Shown in pieces: positions 36,786 to 45,467 of a DNA stretch of 64,000 nucleotides (the stretch's first letter is position 1; each line of letters opens with the position of its first letter). Where the stretch lies: contig NZ_BOOA01000025.1 of NCBI RefSeq assembly GCF_016862995.1, positions 1 through 64,000 of the forward strand. Reading direction: 5' to 3'. Under the pieces are notes generated by a model. It was not told where the DNA came from. It ran no database searches and was given only the letters and a program-made list of their open reading frames with translations. A program made the position numbers and the translations under genes. The DNA is from Acrocarpospora phusangensis. GTDB lineage: Bacteria; Actinomycetota; Actinomycetes; Streptosporangiales; Streptosporangiaceae.

Positions 36786-38417
36786 CTAAATCGGGGTCAG
36801 GACGCCGTCCACGGCGGCCAGCGCGAGCGTCTTGTACCCGACCGAGTCGAAGAGCACCACGATCCGGTCGTGCTCGCGGCTCAGCACCACGCCGCGGCCC
36901 CAGCTCGTATGCCTGACCTCGGAGTGCACCGGGAACGGGCCGCCGGGACGAGCGCTGTGCGGCGCGGGACGGGGTTCGTCCCGGCAGGTGTCGCAGCGCC
37001 CGCAGGCCCCCGGATACGGCTCGCCGAAGTAGCCCAGCAGGAAGCGGCGGCGGCAGCCGGTCGTCTCCGCGTAGCCGCGCATCATGTCGATCCTGGAGTC
37101 GTCCACGCGGTGCCGTACCTCGTCGAGCCGGACCGCCTCGGCGCAGGCGCGCTCCGGCGGCGGCCCGCCCGGCACACGGCGGAGGTCGCCGGAGGGGGTG
37201 AGCGTGACGGCGCCTGCCCGTTCGAGCAGGTTGACCAGGGCCGCCAGGCGGGAGGCGCCGACGCCGAGCAGGGCGCGGAGCTCCCCGGCGGGGACCGCGC
37301 CGCCGTGCTCGTACACCAGGGTGGCGACGCGCAGCAGCAGGTCGGCGTCGGCGCGCCCGCCGGTAAGGAACCGGCGCAGCCCGAGGTCCTCCGCGCGGTA
37401 GAACAGCACGGCCGACGCGAGAGCGCCGTCCCGGCCCGCCCGGCCGATCTCCTGGTAGTAGGCGTCGGGCGACTCCGGCGGGGCGGCGTGCAGCACGTAG
37501 CGCACGTCGTGGCGGTCGATCCCCATGCCGAACGCCGAGGTGGCCACCACCGTGTCCACCTCGCCCGCCGAGAACAGCTCGTGCACGCGCGTGCGCTCGG
37601 CCCGCCGCATCCCCGCGTGGTACGGCTCCGCCCGCCGCCCCCGCCCGGCGATCGCGGCGGCGTACTCCTCGGCGTCCCGGCGGCTGGCCACGTACACCAG
37701 CCCCAGGCCCTCCCGCGTGGCGGCGTCCTCGACCAGCGCGCGGCGTTTGTCGGCGTCCTGCGCGAAGCGGCGGACCGCCAGGTGGATGCCGGGCCGGTCG
37801 AACCCCCGGACGATCTCCTCCGGCCGCCGCAGCCCCAGCGACGCGACGATCTCCTCGCGCACGTTCGGCGCCGCCGTGGCCGTGAGCGCCGCCACGGGCG
37901 GGTGCCCGAGCCGCTCGATGGCCTTGCCCAGGCGCAGATAGGCGGGCCGGAAGTCGTGACCCCAGGAGGAGACGCAGTGCGCCTCGTCCACCGCGATGAG
38001 CGACGGTCTCGCCGCCGCCAGCCGGGCCACCACCTCGGGCTTGTCCAGCTGCTCGGGGGAGAGGAACACGAACTGGGCCCGCCCGTCCGTGATCCGGTCC
38101 AGACCGTCGGAGGCGGGCGCGGCCGAGTTGACCGCCACCGCCCCGCCCGCGTCCGCCTTCAGCAGGCTCGCGACCTGGTCCCGCTGGAGCGCGATGAGCG
38201 GCGAGATCACGATCGCGGGCCCGTCCAGCAGCAGCGCCGGCAGCTGGTAGACGGCCGACTTGCCGCCCCCGGTGGGCATCACCAGCAGCACGTCCCGCCC
38301 GGCCAGCAGGTGCTCCATCGCCTCCCGCTGGCCGGGCCGCAGCTCCCGCCAGCCGAACCGCTCCCTGGCCGCCTTCCGCAGCCGCCGCGCCGCCCGCAGC
38401 CTCGCCCACACGCCCAT
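36786..38417 (-). CDS. recQ: RecQ-family ATP-dependent DNA helicase
   Basis: 543 residues from ATG 38417, which has GGAGG 4 nt upstream. Helicase motifs in order: FGWRELRPGQREAMEHLL, Walker A MPTGGGKS, DEAHCVSSWGHDFRPAY (DEAH-box with aromatic-rich loop), TATAAPNV, FDRPGIHL, and GMGIDRHDVRYVLHAA/EIGRAGRDG. A zinc-binding Cys set near the end (GCRRRFLLGYFGEPYPGACGRCDTC) follows. It unwinds DNA in repair. The RQC/HRDC region is short, so it is a compact RecQ. It lies 40 bp after the IclR-type gene, same strand. Confidence 0.92.
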   Translation of the reverse strand: MGVWARLRAARRLRKAARERFGWRELRPGQREAMEHLLAGRDVLLVMPTGGGKSAVYQLPALLLDGPAIVISPLIALQRDQVASLLKADAGGAVAVNSAAPASDGLDRITDGRAQFVFLSPEQLDKPEVVARLAAARPSLIAVDEAHCVSSWGHDFRPAYLRLGKAIERLGHPPVAALTATAAPNVREEIVASLGLRRPEEIVRGFDRPGIHLAVRRFAQDADKRRALVEDAATREGLGLVYVASRRDAEEYAAAIAGRGRRAEPYHAGMRRAERTRVHELFSAGEVDTVVATSAFGMGIDRHDVRYVLHAAPPESPDAYYQEIGRAGRDGALASAVLFYRAEDLGLRRFLTGGRADADLLLRVATLVYEHGGAVPAGELRALLGVGASRLAALVNLLERAGAVTLTPSGDLRRVPGGPPPERACAEAVRLDEVRHRVDDSRIDMMRGYAETTGCRRRFLLGYFGEPYPGACGRCDTCRDEPRPAPHSARPGGPFPVHSEVRHTSWGRGVVLSREHDRIVVLFDSVGYKTLALAAVDGVLTPI

Positions 38418-38457
38418 ACGACCTCCGATCAGGTGGCCGCTCATTACCCCGGCCGCG

Positions 38458-40059
38458 TCAGGGCATGCGCAGCGCCGCCCGTTCCGTCATGACGGCCAGG
38501 TCGGCCTCGATCCTGGCGGCCGTCGCGCTCAGCGCGGGGAGCAGCACCGCGCAGGTCGCCTCCGCGGAGCGCCGGGCCACGTGGGTGGCCACGTTGATCG
38601 CCGCGATCGCCCGGCCGGCCGCGTCCCGTACGGGCACCGCGATCGAGCGCAGCCCCTCCTCCAGCTCCTCGTCCACCAGCGCGTACCCGGCGGCGGCGAC
38701 CTCGGCCAGGACCGCGTCCAGGTCCGTACGGGTCCGCCGGGTGAGCGGCCGGGGCGGCGTGCGGGCGAGCAGGCCGGACTGCTCGGCCGGGCCGAGATCG
38801 GCGAGCAGCACCCGCCCCATCGACGTCGCGTACGCCGGCAGGCGGCTCCCCACCGTGATGTCCACGCTCATGATCCGGTACGCCGGGACCCGGGCGACGT
38901 ACCGGATGTCGGTCCCGTCCAGGACGGCCATGGACACCGATTCCCGGATCTCCTCCATCAACCCGGCCAGATGCGGCTGCACCACCTCGCCGAAGCCCAT
39001 CGACGACAGCCGCGCGTAGCCCAGCTCCAGCACCCGGGGCCGGGCCGCGAACCGCCTGCCCTCCTGCCCGGCGTACCCGAGGTCGGCCAGGGTGAGCAGG
39101 GCGCGGCGGGCGGTGGCCCGGGGCAGCCCGGTGGCCTCGGCCGCCTCCGACAGGGTCAGGCCGCCGCGCGCCCGCCCCAGGCTCGCCAGCACCGCGAGCC
39201 CGCGCGCCAGCGACTGCAGGTACTCCGCCCCCACCTCGTCCTTCACCCGCCGGGAGGGGTCGGCCGCGGCGGCGCGCGGGCACGCCGCCTCCGGGGTGTC
39301 GTCGAGCACGAGCGCCTCCGCGCGCAGCCGCGGCAGCACCCGCGCGGCGAGGGAGGCGACCGTGTGCCTGCTGGTGTGGCTGACCACGCTGACCGCGCAG
39401 ACCGGCCGCCCGCGCGCGTCCGGCACCGGGACCGCGACCGCGATCAGGCCGGGCTCGATGAGCTGGTCGTCCTCCGCCCAGCCGCCGCCCGCCAGGCGCG
39501 CCCGCCGCCGGAAGCCCTGCTCCGCCGCCGGATCCCGCGGCACGGCGGTGGCCAGGCCGTTCGCGTTCCGCCAGCGCGCCCAGTCCCCGGCCGTCCAGTC
39601 CGCGGCGAACAGGGCGCCGGGGGCGCAGCGCTCCGCCGGGAGCAGGTCGCCGATGCGGAAGGCCAGGGACATGGTCCGCCGCCGGGTGATCTGGGTGACG
39701 AAGCGCACGCCGGGACCGTCCGGCACGGCCACCGAGACGGACTCGTCGAACTCGTCGGCCAGGCGCCGGGCCACCGGCCCCAGGGCCTCCGGGATGCCGC
39801 TCCCGGCCAGGTACGCGTTGCCGAGCTCCATCAGGCGGGGCGCGAGCCGTACCGACCGGTCCCGCTCGCGGACGTAGCCGAGCCGGACCAGGGTGGCCAG
39901 CACCCGGTCCACCGTCGAGCGGGCCAGCCCGGTACGGCGGGTCAGGTCGCTGGGCCGGATGTCGTGCGCGTCGGCGGCGTCGGCCATCTCCGCCATGGCG
40001 CGCAGGACCGCCAGGCCGCGTTCCAGCGGTCCGACTCGGCCCTCCTGCGTCATTGACAT
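38458..40059 (-). CDS. Tandem double-IclR transcriptional regulator of the pca operon (PcaR-like)
   Basis: 533 residues; two complete IclR units in one chain. Unit 1: HTH around IRPSDLTRRTGLARSTVDRVL, then its ligand domain to about residue 245. Unit 2: HTH LTLSEAAEATGLPRATARRA near residue 290, then SVDITVGSRLPAYATSMGRVLL. Duplicated IclR chains of this type are known near protocatechuate genes. ATG 40059 or 40053 are equal options with only a GGACGG ribosome site. It diverges from pcaI, with an ATGAAC/GTTCAT palindrome in the 79-bp gap, so it probably controls the pca operon and itself. Confidence 0.85.
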   Translation of the reverse strand: MSMTQEGRVGPLERGLAVLRAMAEMADAADAHDIRPSDLTRRTGLARSTVDRVLATLVRLGYVRERDRSVRLAPRLMELGNAYLAGSGIPEALGPVARRLADEFDESVSVAVPDGPGVRFVTQITRRRTMSLAFRIGDLLPAERCAPGALFAADWTAGDWARWRNANGLATAVPRDPAAEQGFRRRARLAGGGWAEDDQLIEPGLIAVAVPVPDARGRPVCAVSVVSHTSRHTVASLAARVLPRLRAEALVLDDTPEAACPRAAAADPSRRVKDEVGAEYLQSLARGLAVLASLGRARGGLTLSEAAEATGLPRATARRALLTLADLGYAGQEGRRFAARPRVLELGYARLSSMGFGEVVQPHLAGLMEEIRESVSMAVLDGTDIRYVARVPAYRIMSVDITVGSRLPAYATSMGRVLLADLGPAEQSGLLARTPPRPLTRRTRTDLDAVLAEVAAAGYALVDEELEEGLRSIAVPVRDAAGRAIAAINVATHVARRSAEATCAVLLPALSATAARIEADLAVMTERAALRMP

Positions 40060-40099
40060 CCGTCCTGTCCCGGGGGGAGACTCCTGTGCGTCATCAATT

Positions 40100-40115
40100 A
40101 TGAACATAAGTTCAT
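40100..40115. promoter_or_regulatory. Palindrome ATGAAC-N4-GTTCAT between the IclR gene and pcaI
   Basis: ATGAAC at 40100-40105 and GTTCAT at 40110-40115 form a perfect 6-4-6 inverted repeat. It sits in an AT-rich patch between the divergent regulator and pcaI starts, the place expected of an IclR-type operator. Confidence 0.6.
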
Positions 40116-40138
40116 CAGGCGAACAGGGTTGAGGGGAC

Positions 40139-40948
40139 ATGGCGGAAATCCTGAGCCTGCGGGAGGCGGTCGCCGCCCTCGTCCGCCCCGGGGACACGGT
40201 GGCGATGGAGGGGTTCACGCATCTGATCCCGTTCGCCGCCGCGCACGAGGTGATCCGGCAGGGCCTGACCGACCTGACCCTGGTCCGGATGACCCCCGAC
40301 GTGATCTACGACCAGCTGATCGGGATGGGCGCGGCCCGCAAGCTGGTCTTCTCCTGGGGCGGCAACCCGGGGGTCGGCTCGCTGCACCGGTTCCGCGACG
40401 CGGTCGAGAACGGCTGGCCGCGCCCGCTCGAACTCGACGAGCACAGTCACGCCGGCATGGCCAACCGCTACGTGGCCGGGGCGTCCCGGCTGCCGTTCGC
40501 GGTGCTGCGCGGCTACCGGGGCAGCGACCTGCCGTCCCGTTCGGACACGATCTCGACCGTGCGCTGCCCGTTCACCGGCGAGGAGCTGGCCGCCGTGGCC
40601 GCGGTCAACCCCGACGTGACCGTGATCCACGCCCAGCGGGCCGACCGGGCCGGGAACGTGCAGCTGTGGGGCCTGGTCGGGGTGCAGAAGGAGGCCGCCC
40701 TGGCCGCCGAGCGGGTGCTGGTGACGGTCGAGGAGGTCGTGGACGAGCTCGACCCCCGGCCGGGCGCGATCGTGCTGCCGTCCTGGTCGGTGCACGCGGT
40801 CGCGGTCGCCCCCGACGGCGCCCACCCGTCGTACACGGCCGGGTACAGCGTGCGCGACAACGACTTCTACCAAGCCTGGGACCCCATCTCCAGGGACCGG
40901 GACACCTTCCTGGCGTGGATGCGCGCCCACGTGCTGGAGGCGGCGTGA
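40139..40948 (+). CDS. pcaI: 3-oxoadipate CoA-transferase subunit A
   Basis: 269 residues. Class I CoA-transferase alpha subunit: LRPGDTVAMEGF-like VRPGDTVAMEGFTHLIPF, ARKLVFSWGGNPGVGSLHRFRD, and NPDVTVIHAQRADRAGNVQLWG, the family block. With PcaJ it moves CoA from succinyl-CoA onto 3-oxoadipate, the second last step of the beta-ketoadipate pathway. GAGGGG lies 2 nt before the ATG. First gene of the operon. Confidence 0.88.
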   Translation: MAEILSLREAVAALVRPGDTVAMEGFTHLIPFAAAHEVIRQGLTDLTLVRMTPDVIYDQLIGMGAARKLVFSWGGNPGVGSLHRFRDAVENGWPRPLELDEHSHAGMANRYVAGASRLPFAVLRGYRGSDLPSRSDTISTVRCPFTGEELAAVAAVNPDVTVIHAQRADRAGNVQLWGLVGVQKEAALAAERVLVTVEEVVDELDPRPGAIVLPSWSVHAVAVAPDGAHPSYTAGYSVRDNDFYQAWDPISRDRDTFLAWMRAHVLEAA

Positions 40949-41706
40949 CCTGGACGTCCGACGAGCTGATGACCGTCAACGCGGCGCGGGCCCTGGCCGG
41001 GGCGCGCACCTGCTTCGTCGGGATCGGCCTGCCCAGCGCCGCCGCCAACCTGGCCCGCCGCACCATCGAGCCCGGGCTCGTGCTGATCTACGAGTCCGGC
41101 ACGCTCGGCTCCAAGCCGGCCCGGCTGCCGCTGTCCATCGGCGACGGCGAGCTGGCCGACACCGCCGACGCGGTCGTCTCGGTCCCGGAGATCTTCAACT
41201 ACTGGCTCCAGGCCGGGCGCATCGACGTCGGCTTCCTCGGCGCCGCCCAGGTCGACCGGTACGGCAACATCAACACCACCGTGATCGACCGCGGCCCCGG
41301 CCGCCCCGAGGGACGGCTGCCCGGCGCCGGGGGAGCCCCCGAGATCGCGGCCAGCTGCGGCAAGGTCCTCATGGTGCTCCGCCACTCCCGCCGCAACCTG
41401 GTCGAGCGCCTCGACTTCGTCACCACCGTCGGCCACGGCTCGGGACCCGGGGACCGGGCCAGGCTCGGCCTGCCCGGCGCGGGGCCGGTCGCCGTCATCA
41501 CCGACCTCGGCGTGCTCCGCCCGGACCCCGAGACGGCCGAACTCGTCCTCACCGAGCTGCACCCTGGCGTGACGGCGGAGCAGGCCCGCGAGGCCACCGG
41601 CTGGAAACTCCGGGTCGCCCCCGACCCCGGCGTGACCCGGCCGCCCGCCCCCGCCGAACTCGCCGCCCTACGCGAACTATCCGATCGAGGAGCCGCAGAT
41701 GCCTGA
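40945..41706 (+). CDS. pcaJ: 3-oxoadipate CoA-transferase subunit B
   Basis: 253 residues from GTG 40945, overlapping the pcaI stop as GTGA. Subunit B block: RTCFVGIGLPSAAANLARRTIEPGLVLIYESGTLG; the catalytic Glu lies in ESGTLG. It pairs with PcaI. The next gene, pcaH, overlaps its end by 8 nt, so the pcaF thiolase that separates pcaJ and pcaH in Streptomyces is missing here. Confidence 0.9.
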   Translation: MTWTSDELMTVNAARALAGARTCFVGIGLPSAAANLARRTIEPGLVLIYESGTLGSKPARLPLSIGDGELADTADAVVSVPEIFNYWLQAGRIDVGFLGAAQVDRYGNINTTVIDRGPGRPEGRLPGAGGAPEIAASCGKVLMVLRHSRRNLVERLDFVTTVGHGSGPGDRARLGLPGAGPVAVITDLGVLRPDPETAELVLTELHPGVTAEQAREATGWKLRVAPDPGVTRPPAPAELAALRELSDRGAADA

Positions 41707-42460
41707 CAGCCAGGCCGACATAGACCGCGAGATCGCCGACATCGCCACCGCCGTGGCGAAGGCGGTCGCCGGGGGAGAGCCGGAGCCCGAGCACGTCTCG
41801 CGCGACTACCGGCCCTACCGCAGCAGCGTGCTCCGCCACCCGCACCACCCGCTGATCCTCACCGCGGAGGCCGACACCGAGCTGCGCGGCCCCGTCTTCG
41901 GCGTCACCGACGTGACCGAGCTCGACCGCGACCTCACCCGCCACCACCTGGGCGAACCCCTCGGCGAGCGGATCACCGTGAGCGGCCGGGTGCTGGACAG
42001 GGACGGCAGGCCGGTGCGCGGCCAGCTGGTCGAGGTCTGGCAGGCCAACGCCGCCGGCCGGTACGCCCACCACCGCGACCAGCACCCCGCCCCGCTGGAC
42101 CCCAACTTCACCGGCACCGGGCGCTGCCTCACCGACGGCGAGGGCCGCTACTCCTTCACCACCATCAAGCCCGGCGCGTACCCTTGGCGCAACCACACCA
42201 ACGCCTGGCGGCCCGCCCACATCCACTTCTCCGTCTTCGGCACCGCCTTCACCCAGCGGCTGGTCACCCAGATGTACTTCCCCGGGGATCCGCTCTTCCG
42301 GTACGACCCGATCTTCAACTCGGTGACCGGCGAGGCCGCCAGGCAGCGCATGATCGCCCAGTACGACCACGACCAGTCCAGCCCGGAGTGGTCGCTCGGC
42401 TACCGGTGGGACATCGTGCTGGACGGCCCCGCGGCGACCTGGATGGAGGAAGGCCGGTGA
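41699..42460 (+). CDS. pcaH: Protocatechuate 3,4-dioxygenase beta subunit
   Basis: 253 residues. Intradiol dioxygenase fold with iron ligands visible: Tyr in RYAHHRDQ and YPWRNHTN, His in PAHIHFSVFG (two His). The start SRDYRPYRSSVLRHPHHPLI is the typical PcaH N-terminal block. With PcaG it forms the ring-cleaving enzyme that turns protocatechuate into 3-carboxy-cis,cis-muconate. The start overlaps pcaJ by 8 nt. Confidence 0.93.
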   Translation: MPDSQADIDREIADIATAVAKAVAGGEPEPEHVSRDYRPYRSSVLRHPHHPLILTAEADTELRGPVFGVTDVTELDRDLTRHHLGEPLGERITVSGRVLDRDGRPVRGQLVEVWQANAAGRYAHHRDQHPAPLDPNFTGTGRCLTDGEGRYSFTTIKPGAYPWRNHTNAWRPAHIHFSVFGTAFTQRLVTQMYFPGDPLFRYDPIFNSVTGEAARQRMIAQYDHDQSSPEWSLGYRWDIVLDGPAATWMEEGR

Positions 42461-43020
42461 AGCCCACACCCTCGCAGACGGTCGGTCCCTTCTTCGGGTA
42501 CGCGCTGCCGTACGCGGGCGGGGGAGACCTCGCCCCCGCCGGGCACCCGGACACCGTGGTCGTCCACGGCCACGTGTACGACGGCGCCGGCGACCCCGTC
42601 CCGGACGCGCTGCTGGAGTTCTGGCAGGCCGACCCGGACGGCGGGCTGGACGGGCTGCCGGGCTCGATGCGCCGCGACCACGTGGACGGCTCGTTCCCCG
42701 GCCGGGACGGCGTACGGTTCACCGGTTTCGCCCGGGTCGCGACCGACGCCGACGGCCACTGGGCGATCCGTACGCTGCCGCCGGGGGCCACCGGGCCGGG
42801 GCGGGCGCCGTACATCGCGGTGTGCGTGTTCGCGCGCGGGCTGCTCCAGCACCTGTACACGCGCGTCTACTTCGAGGACGGCGCGGCGGACCCGCTGCTG
42901 GCGTCGCTCGACCCGGCCAGGCGCGCCACCCTGGTGGCCGGGGCCGAGCCCGGCGGCGCGCGCCGCTTCGACATCCGCCTGCAAGGGGATCGGGAGACGG
43001 TCTTCCTTGAATTCCGATGA
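42457..43020 (+). CDS. pcaG: Protocatechuate 3,4-dioxygenase alpha subunit
   Basis: 187 residues from GTG 42457 (GTGA overlap with pcaH). SQTVGPFFGYALP and LLEFWQADPDGG are PcaG signatures; the alpha subunit lacks the iron ligands of PcaH, as expected. VFARGLLQHLYTRVYFEDGAA is the conserved C-terminal part. Forms the heteromer with PcaH. Confidence 0.93.
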   Translation: MKPTPSQTVGPFFGYALPYAGGGDLAPAGHPDTVVVHGHVYDGAGDPVPDALLEFWQADPDGGLDGLPGSMRRDHVDGSFPGRDGVRFTGFARVATDADGHWAIRTLPPGATGPGRAPYIAVCVFARGLLQHLYTRVYFEDGAADPLLASLDPARRATLVAGAEPGGARRFDIRLQGDRETVFLEFR

Positions 43021-44359
43021 CCTGACGTTCGACACCGGGCTGCTCGCGCCGATCTGGGCGGGCAGCCCGGCCGAGGCCGCCACCGGCGACCTCGCGTTCC
43101 TGCGCGCGATGCTCGACGCGGAGGTGGCCCTGGCGCGGGCCCAGGCGGCCGAAGGGCTGATCTCCGCCGGCGCGGTCAAGGACGTCACGACGGCCGCCGA
43201 CGCGCTGGCCCGGGAGGGCACCCGGACCCTCGCGCTCCTGGCCAGGTCCGGCGGCAACCCGGTGATCCCGCTGGTCAAAGCCCTGACCAAGCACGCTCCC
43301 GAGGTCCACCTGGGCGCGACGAGCCAGGACATCATGGACACCGCGTTCATGCTCGTGGCCGCGCGCACCCGGGCCGTCGTCACCGCCGACCTGGACCGTA
43401 CGGCCGTCGCGCTGGCCCGGCTGGCGGCCGCCCACCGGGACACGCCCATGGCGGGCCGTACCCTCACGCAGCACGCGGTGCCGACCACCTTCGGGCTGAA
43501 GGCGGCGGGCTGGCGGGAGCTGGTCCTGGACGCCCGCGACCGGCTGAACGCGGTCGTCCTCCCCGTCCAGCTGGGCGGGGCCGCCGGGACCATGGCCGCG
43601 TTCGAGGCCCTCGTCCCGCGGGTGGACGAGCGGCGGCTGCTCGCCGGGTTCGCCGCGCAGCTCGGGCTGGCCGAGCCCCGGCTGCCCTGGCACACCCTGC
43701 GCACCCCCGTCGCCGACCTCGCGGCGGCGCTCGCCTTCGTCACCGGGGCGCTCGGCAAGATGGCCGCCGACGTGCTGGTGCTGTCCCGTACCGAGATCGC
43801 CGAAGTGGCCGAGGGCACGGGCGGCGGGTCGTCGGCGCTGCCGCACAAGCGCAACCCCGTCGGCGCGACCCTGATCGCCGCCTCCGCCAGGTCCGCGCCC
43901 GCGCTGGCGGCGGTCCTGTTCGGCTCGCTCGCCGCCGAGGACGAGCGCCCGTCGGGCGCGTGGCACGCCGAGTGGTCGCCGCTGCGCGACCTGCTCCGCC
44001 ACGCCGGCGGCTCGGCCGCCCACGCCGCCGTCCTCGCCGAAGGGCTGCGGGTGGACGCCGGGCGCATGCGCGCCAACCTGGACCTGACCGGGGGCCTGAT
44101 CGTGGCCGAACGGCTGACCGCCGTGCTGACCCCGGCGATCGGCCGCCGCGAGGCCCGCCACCTGATGGAACGCGCCTCCCTGCGGGTCGCCGCCGACGGG
44201 ATCTCCCTCCGGCAGGCCGTGCTCAGGGAGACCGGCCCCGGCGACCTCGACCTCACCGACCTGGACGAGCTCTGCGACCCCGCCACCTACCTGGGCTCCG
44301 CCGCGGCCCTGACCGACCAGGCGCTCACCCGCCGACCGGCAGGCGATCACGATGCCTGA
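43007..44359 (+). CDS. pcaB: 3-carboxy-cis,cis-muconate cycloisomerase
   Basis: 450 residues from TTG 43007, overlapping pcaG by 14 nt. Fumarase/aspartase superfamily: HLGATSQDIMDTAF, GRTLTQHAVPTTFG and the signature GSSALPHKRNPVGA are all intact. It lactonises the ring-cleavage product of PcaHG to 4-carboxymuconolactone. Confidence 0.93.
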   Translation: MNSDDLTFDTGLLAPIWAGSPAEAATGDLAFLRAMLDAEVALARAQAAEGLISAGAVKDVTTAADALAREGTRTLALLARSGGNPVIPLVKALTKHAPEVHLGATSQDIMDTAFMLVAARTRAVVTADLDRTAVALARLAAAHRDTPMAGRTLTQHAVPTTFGLKAAGWRELVLDARDRLNAVVLPVQLGGAAGTMAAFEALVPRVDERRLLAGFAAQLGLAEPRLPWHTLRTPVADLAAALAFVTGALGKMAADVLVLSRTEIAEVAEGTGGGSSALPHKRNPVGATLIAASARSAPALAAVLFGSLAAEDERPSGAWHAEWSPLRDLLRHAGGSAAHAAVLAEGLRVDAGRMRANLDLTGGLIVAERLTAVLTPAIGRREARHLMERASLRVAADGISLRQAVLRETGPGDLDLTDLDELCDPATYLGSAAALTDQALTRRPAGDHDA

Positions 44360-45467
44360 GGGAGTACGGCTGCTCCACCACGTCGCCGACGGCCCCGCCG
44401 GCGCTCCCGCGCTGATCCTCGGGCCCTCGCTCGGCACGTCGCTGGCCGTCTGGGAGCCGCAGGCGGCCGCGCTGGCCCGCCATTTCCGGGTCGTCCGGTT
44501 CGACCTGCCCGGGCACGGGGGGTCCGCCGCCGTGCCGCTCTCCTCCATGGGCGACCTGGCCGGGCGCGTGCTCGACCTGGCCGGCGCGCTGGGCGTCGAG
44601 CGCTTCCACTACGCCGGGATCTCCCTCGGCGGCGCGATCGGCGCCTGGCTGGCCGCCCACCACCCCGGCCGGATCGAGTCCCTCGCCCTGCTCTGCTCGG
44701 CCGCGCGATTCGGCGAGCCGGAAGCCTGGCGGGACCGGGCCGCCCTGGTCCGCGCCGAGGGCACCGGACCGCTCGCCTCGGCGGCGCTCGGCCGCTGGTT
44801 CACCGAGGAGGGCGCCCGTACGCCCGCGGCCCAGCGGCTGGCCGCCGACCTGGCCGCCGCCGACCCCGACGGGTACGCGGACTGCTGCGACGCCCTGGCC
44901 GGCTACGACCTGCGCGGCCACCTCGCCCGCATCACCGCGCCCACCCTCGTCGTCGCCGGCCGGGACGACCCCGCCACCCCGCCCGCCGTCGCCCGCGAAC
45001 TCGCCGACGGCATCCCCGGCGCGGCCCTGGCGGAGATCCCGCGCGCCGCCCACCTGGCCAACGTGGAACGCCCCGAGGCCGTGCTGGCCGCCCTGCGCGG
45101 GCACCTGCCCGTCCCGGACGGCATGACCGTACGGCGGGCCGTGCTCGGCGACGAGCACGTGGACCGGGCCGTCGCCGCCACCACCGGCTTCACCGCCGAC
45201 TTCCAGGACTTCATCACCCGCTACGCCTGGGGCGAGATCTGGACCCGGCCGGGCCTGGACCGCCGTACCCGCAGCTGCATCACCCTCACCGCGCTCGTCG
45301 CGGGCGGCCACCTGGAGGAGCTGGCCATGCACGTACGGGCCGCCGTCCGCAACGGCCTCACCCCGGACGAGATCAAGGAAGTGCTGCTGCAGACCGCCGT
45401 CTACTGCGGGGTGCCCGCCGCCAACGCCGCCTTCGCCGTCGCGCAGCGCACCCTTGGGAGGACCTGA
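44352..45467 (+). CDS. pcaL: Fused 3-oxoadipate enol-lactonase/4-carboxymuconolactone decarboxylase
   Basis: 371 residues. Residues 1-250 are an alpha/beta hydrolase (GISLGGAIGAWLA nucleophile elbow, GRDDPATPP with Asp, RAAHLANVE with His), the PcaD half. Residues 255-371 are the PcaC half, with RRAVLGDEHVDRA, ITRYAWGEIWTRPGLDRRTRS and HVRAAVRNGLTPDEIKEVLLQ. Such PcaL fusions are known in actinobacteria. It carries out two successive steps after PcaB. The start overlaps pcaB by 8 nt. Confidence 0.93.
   Translation: MPEGVRLLHHVADGPAGAPALILGPSLGTSLAVWEPQAAALARHFRVVRFDLPGHGGSAAVPLSSMGDLAGRVLDLAGALGVERFHYAGISLGGAIGAWLAAHHPGRIESLALLCSAARFGEPEAWRDRAALVRAEGTGPLASAALGRWFTEEGARTPAAQRLAADLAAADPDGYADCCDALAGYDLRGHLARITAPTLVVAGRDDPATPPAVARELADGIPGAALAEIPRAAHLANVERPEAVLAALRGHLPVPDGMTVRRAVLGDEHVDRAVAATTGFTADFQDFITRYAWGEIWTRPGLDRRTRSCITLTALVAGGHLEELAMHVRAAVRNGLTPDEIKEVLLQTAVYCGVPAANAAFAVAQRTLGRT

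Noticed and set aside
38417-38444. Upstream ATG for recQ at 38444
   Set aside because: ATG 38417 has GGAGG at the right distance; the upstream one has none.
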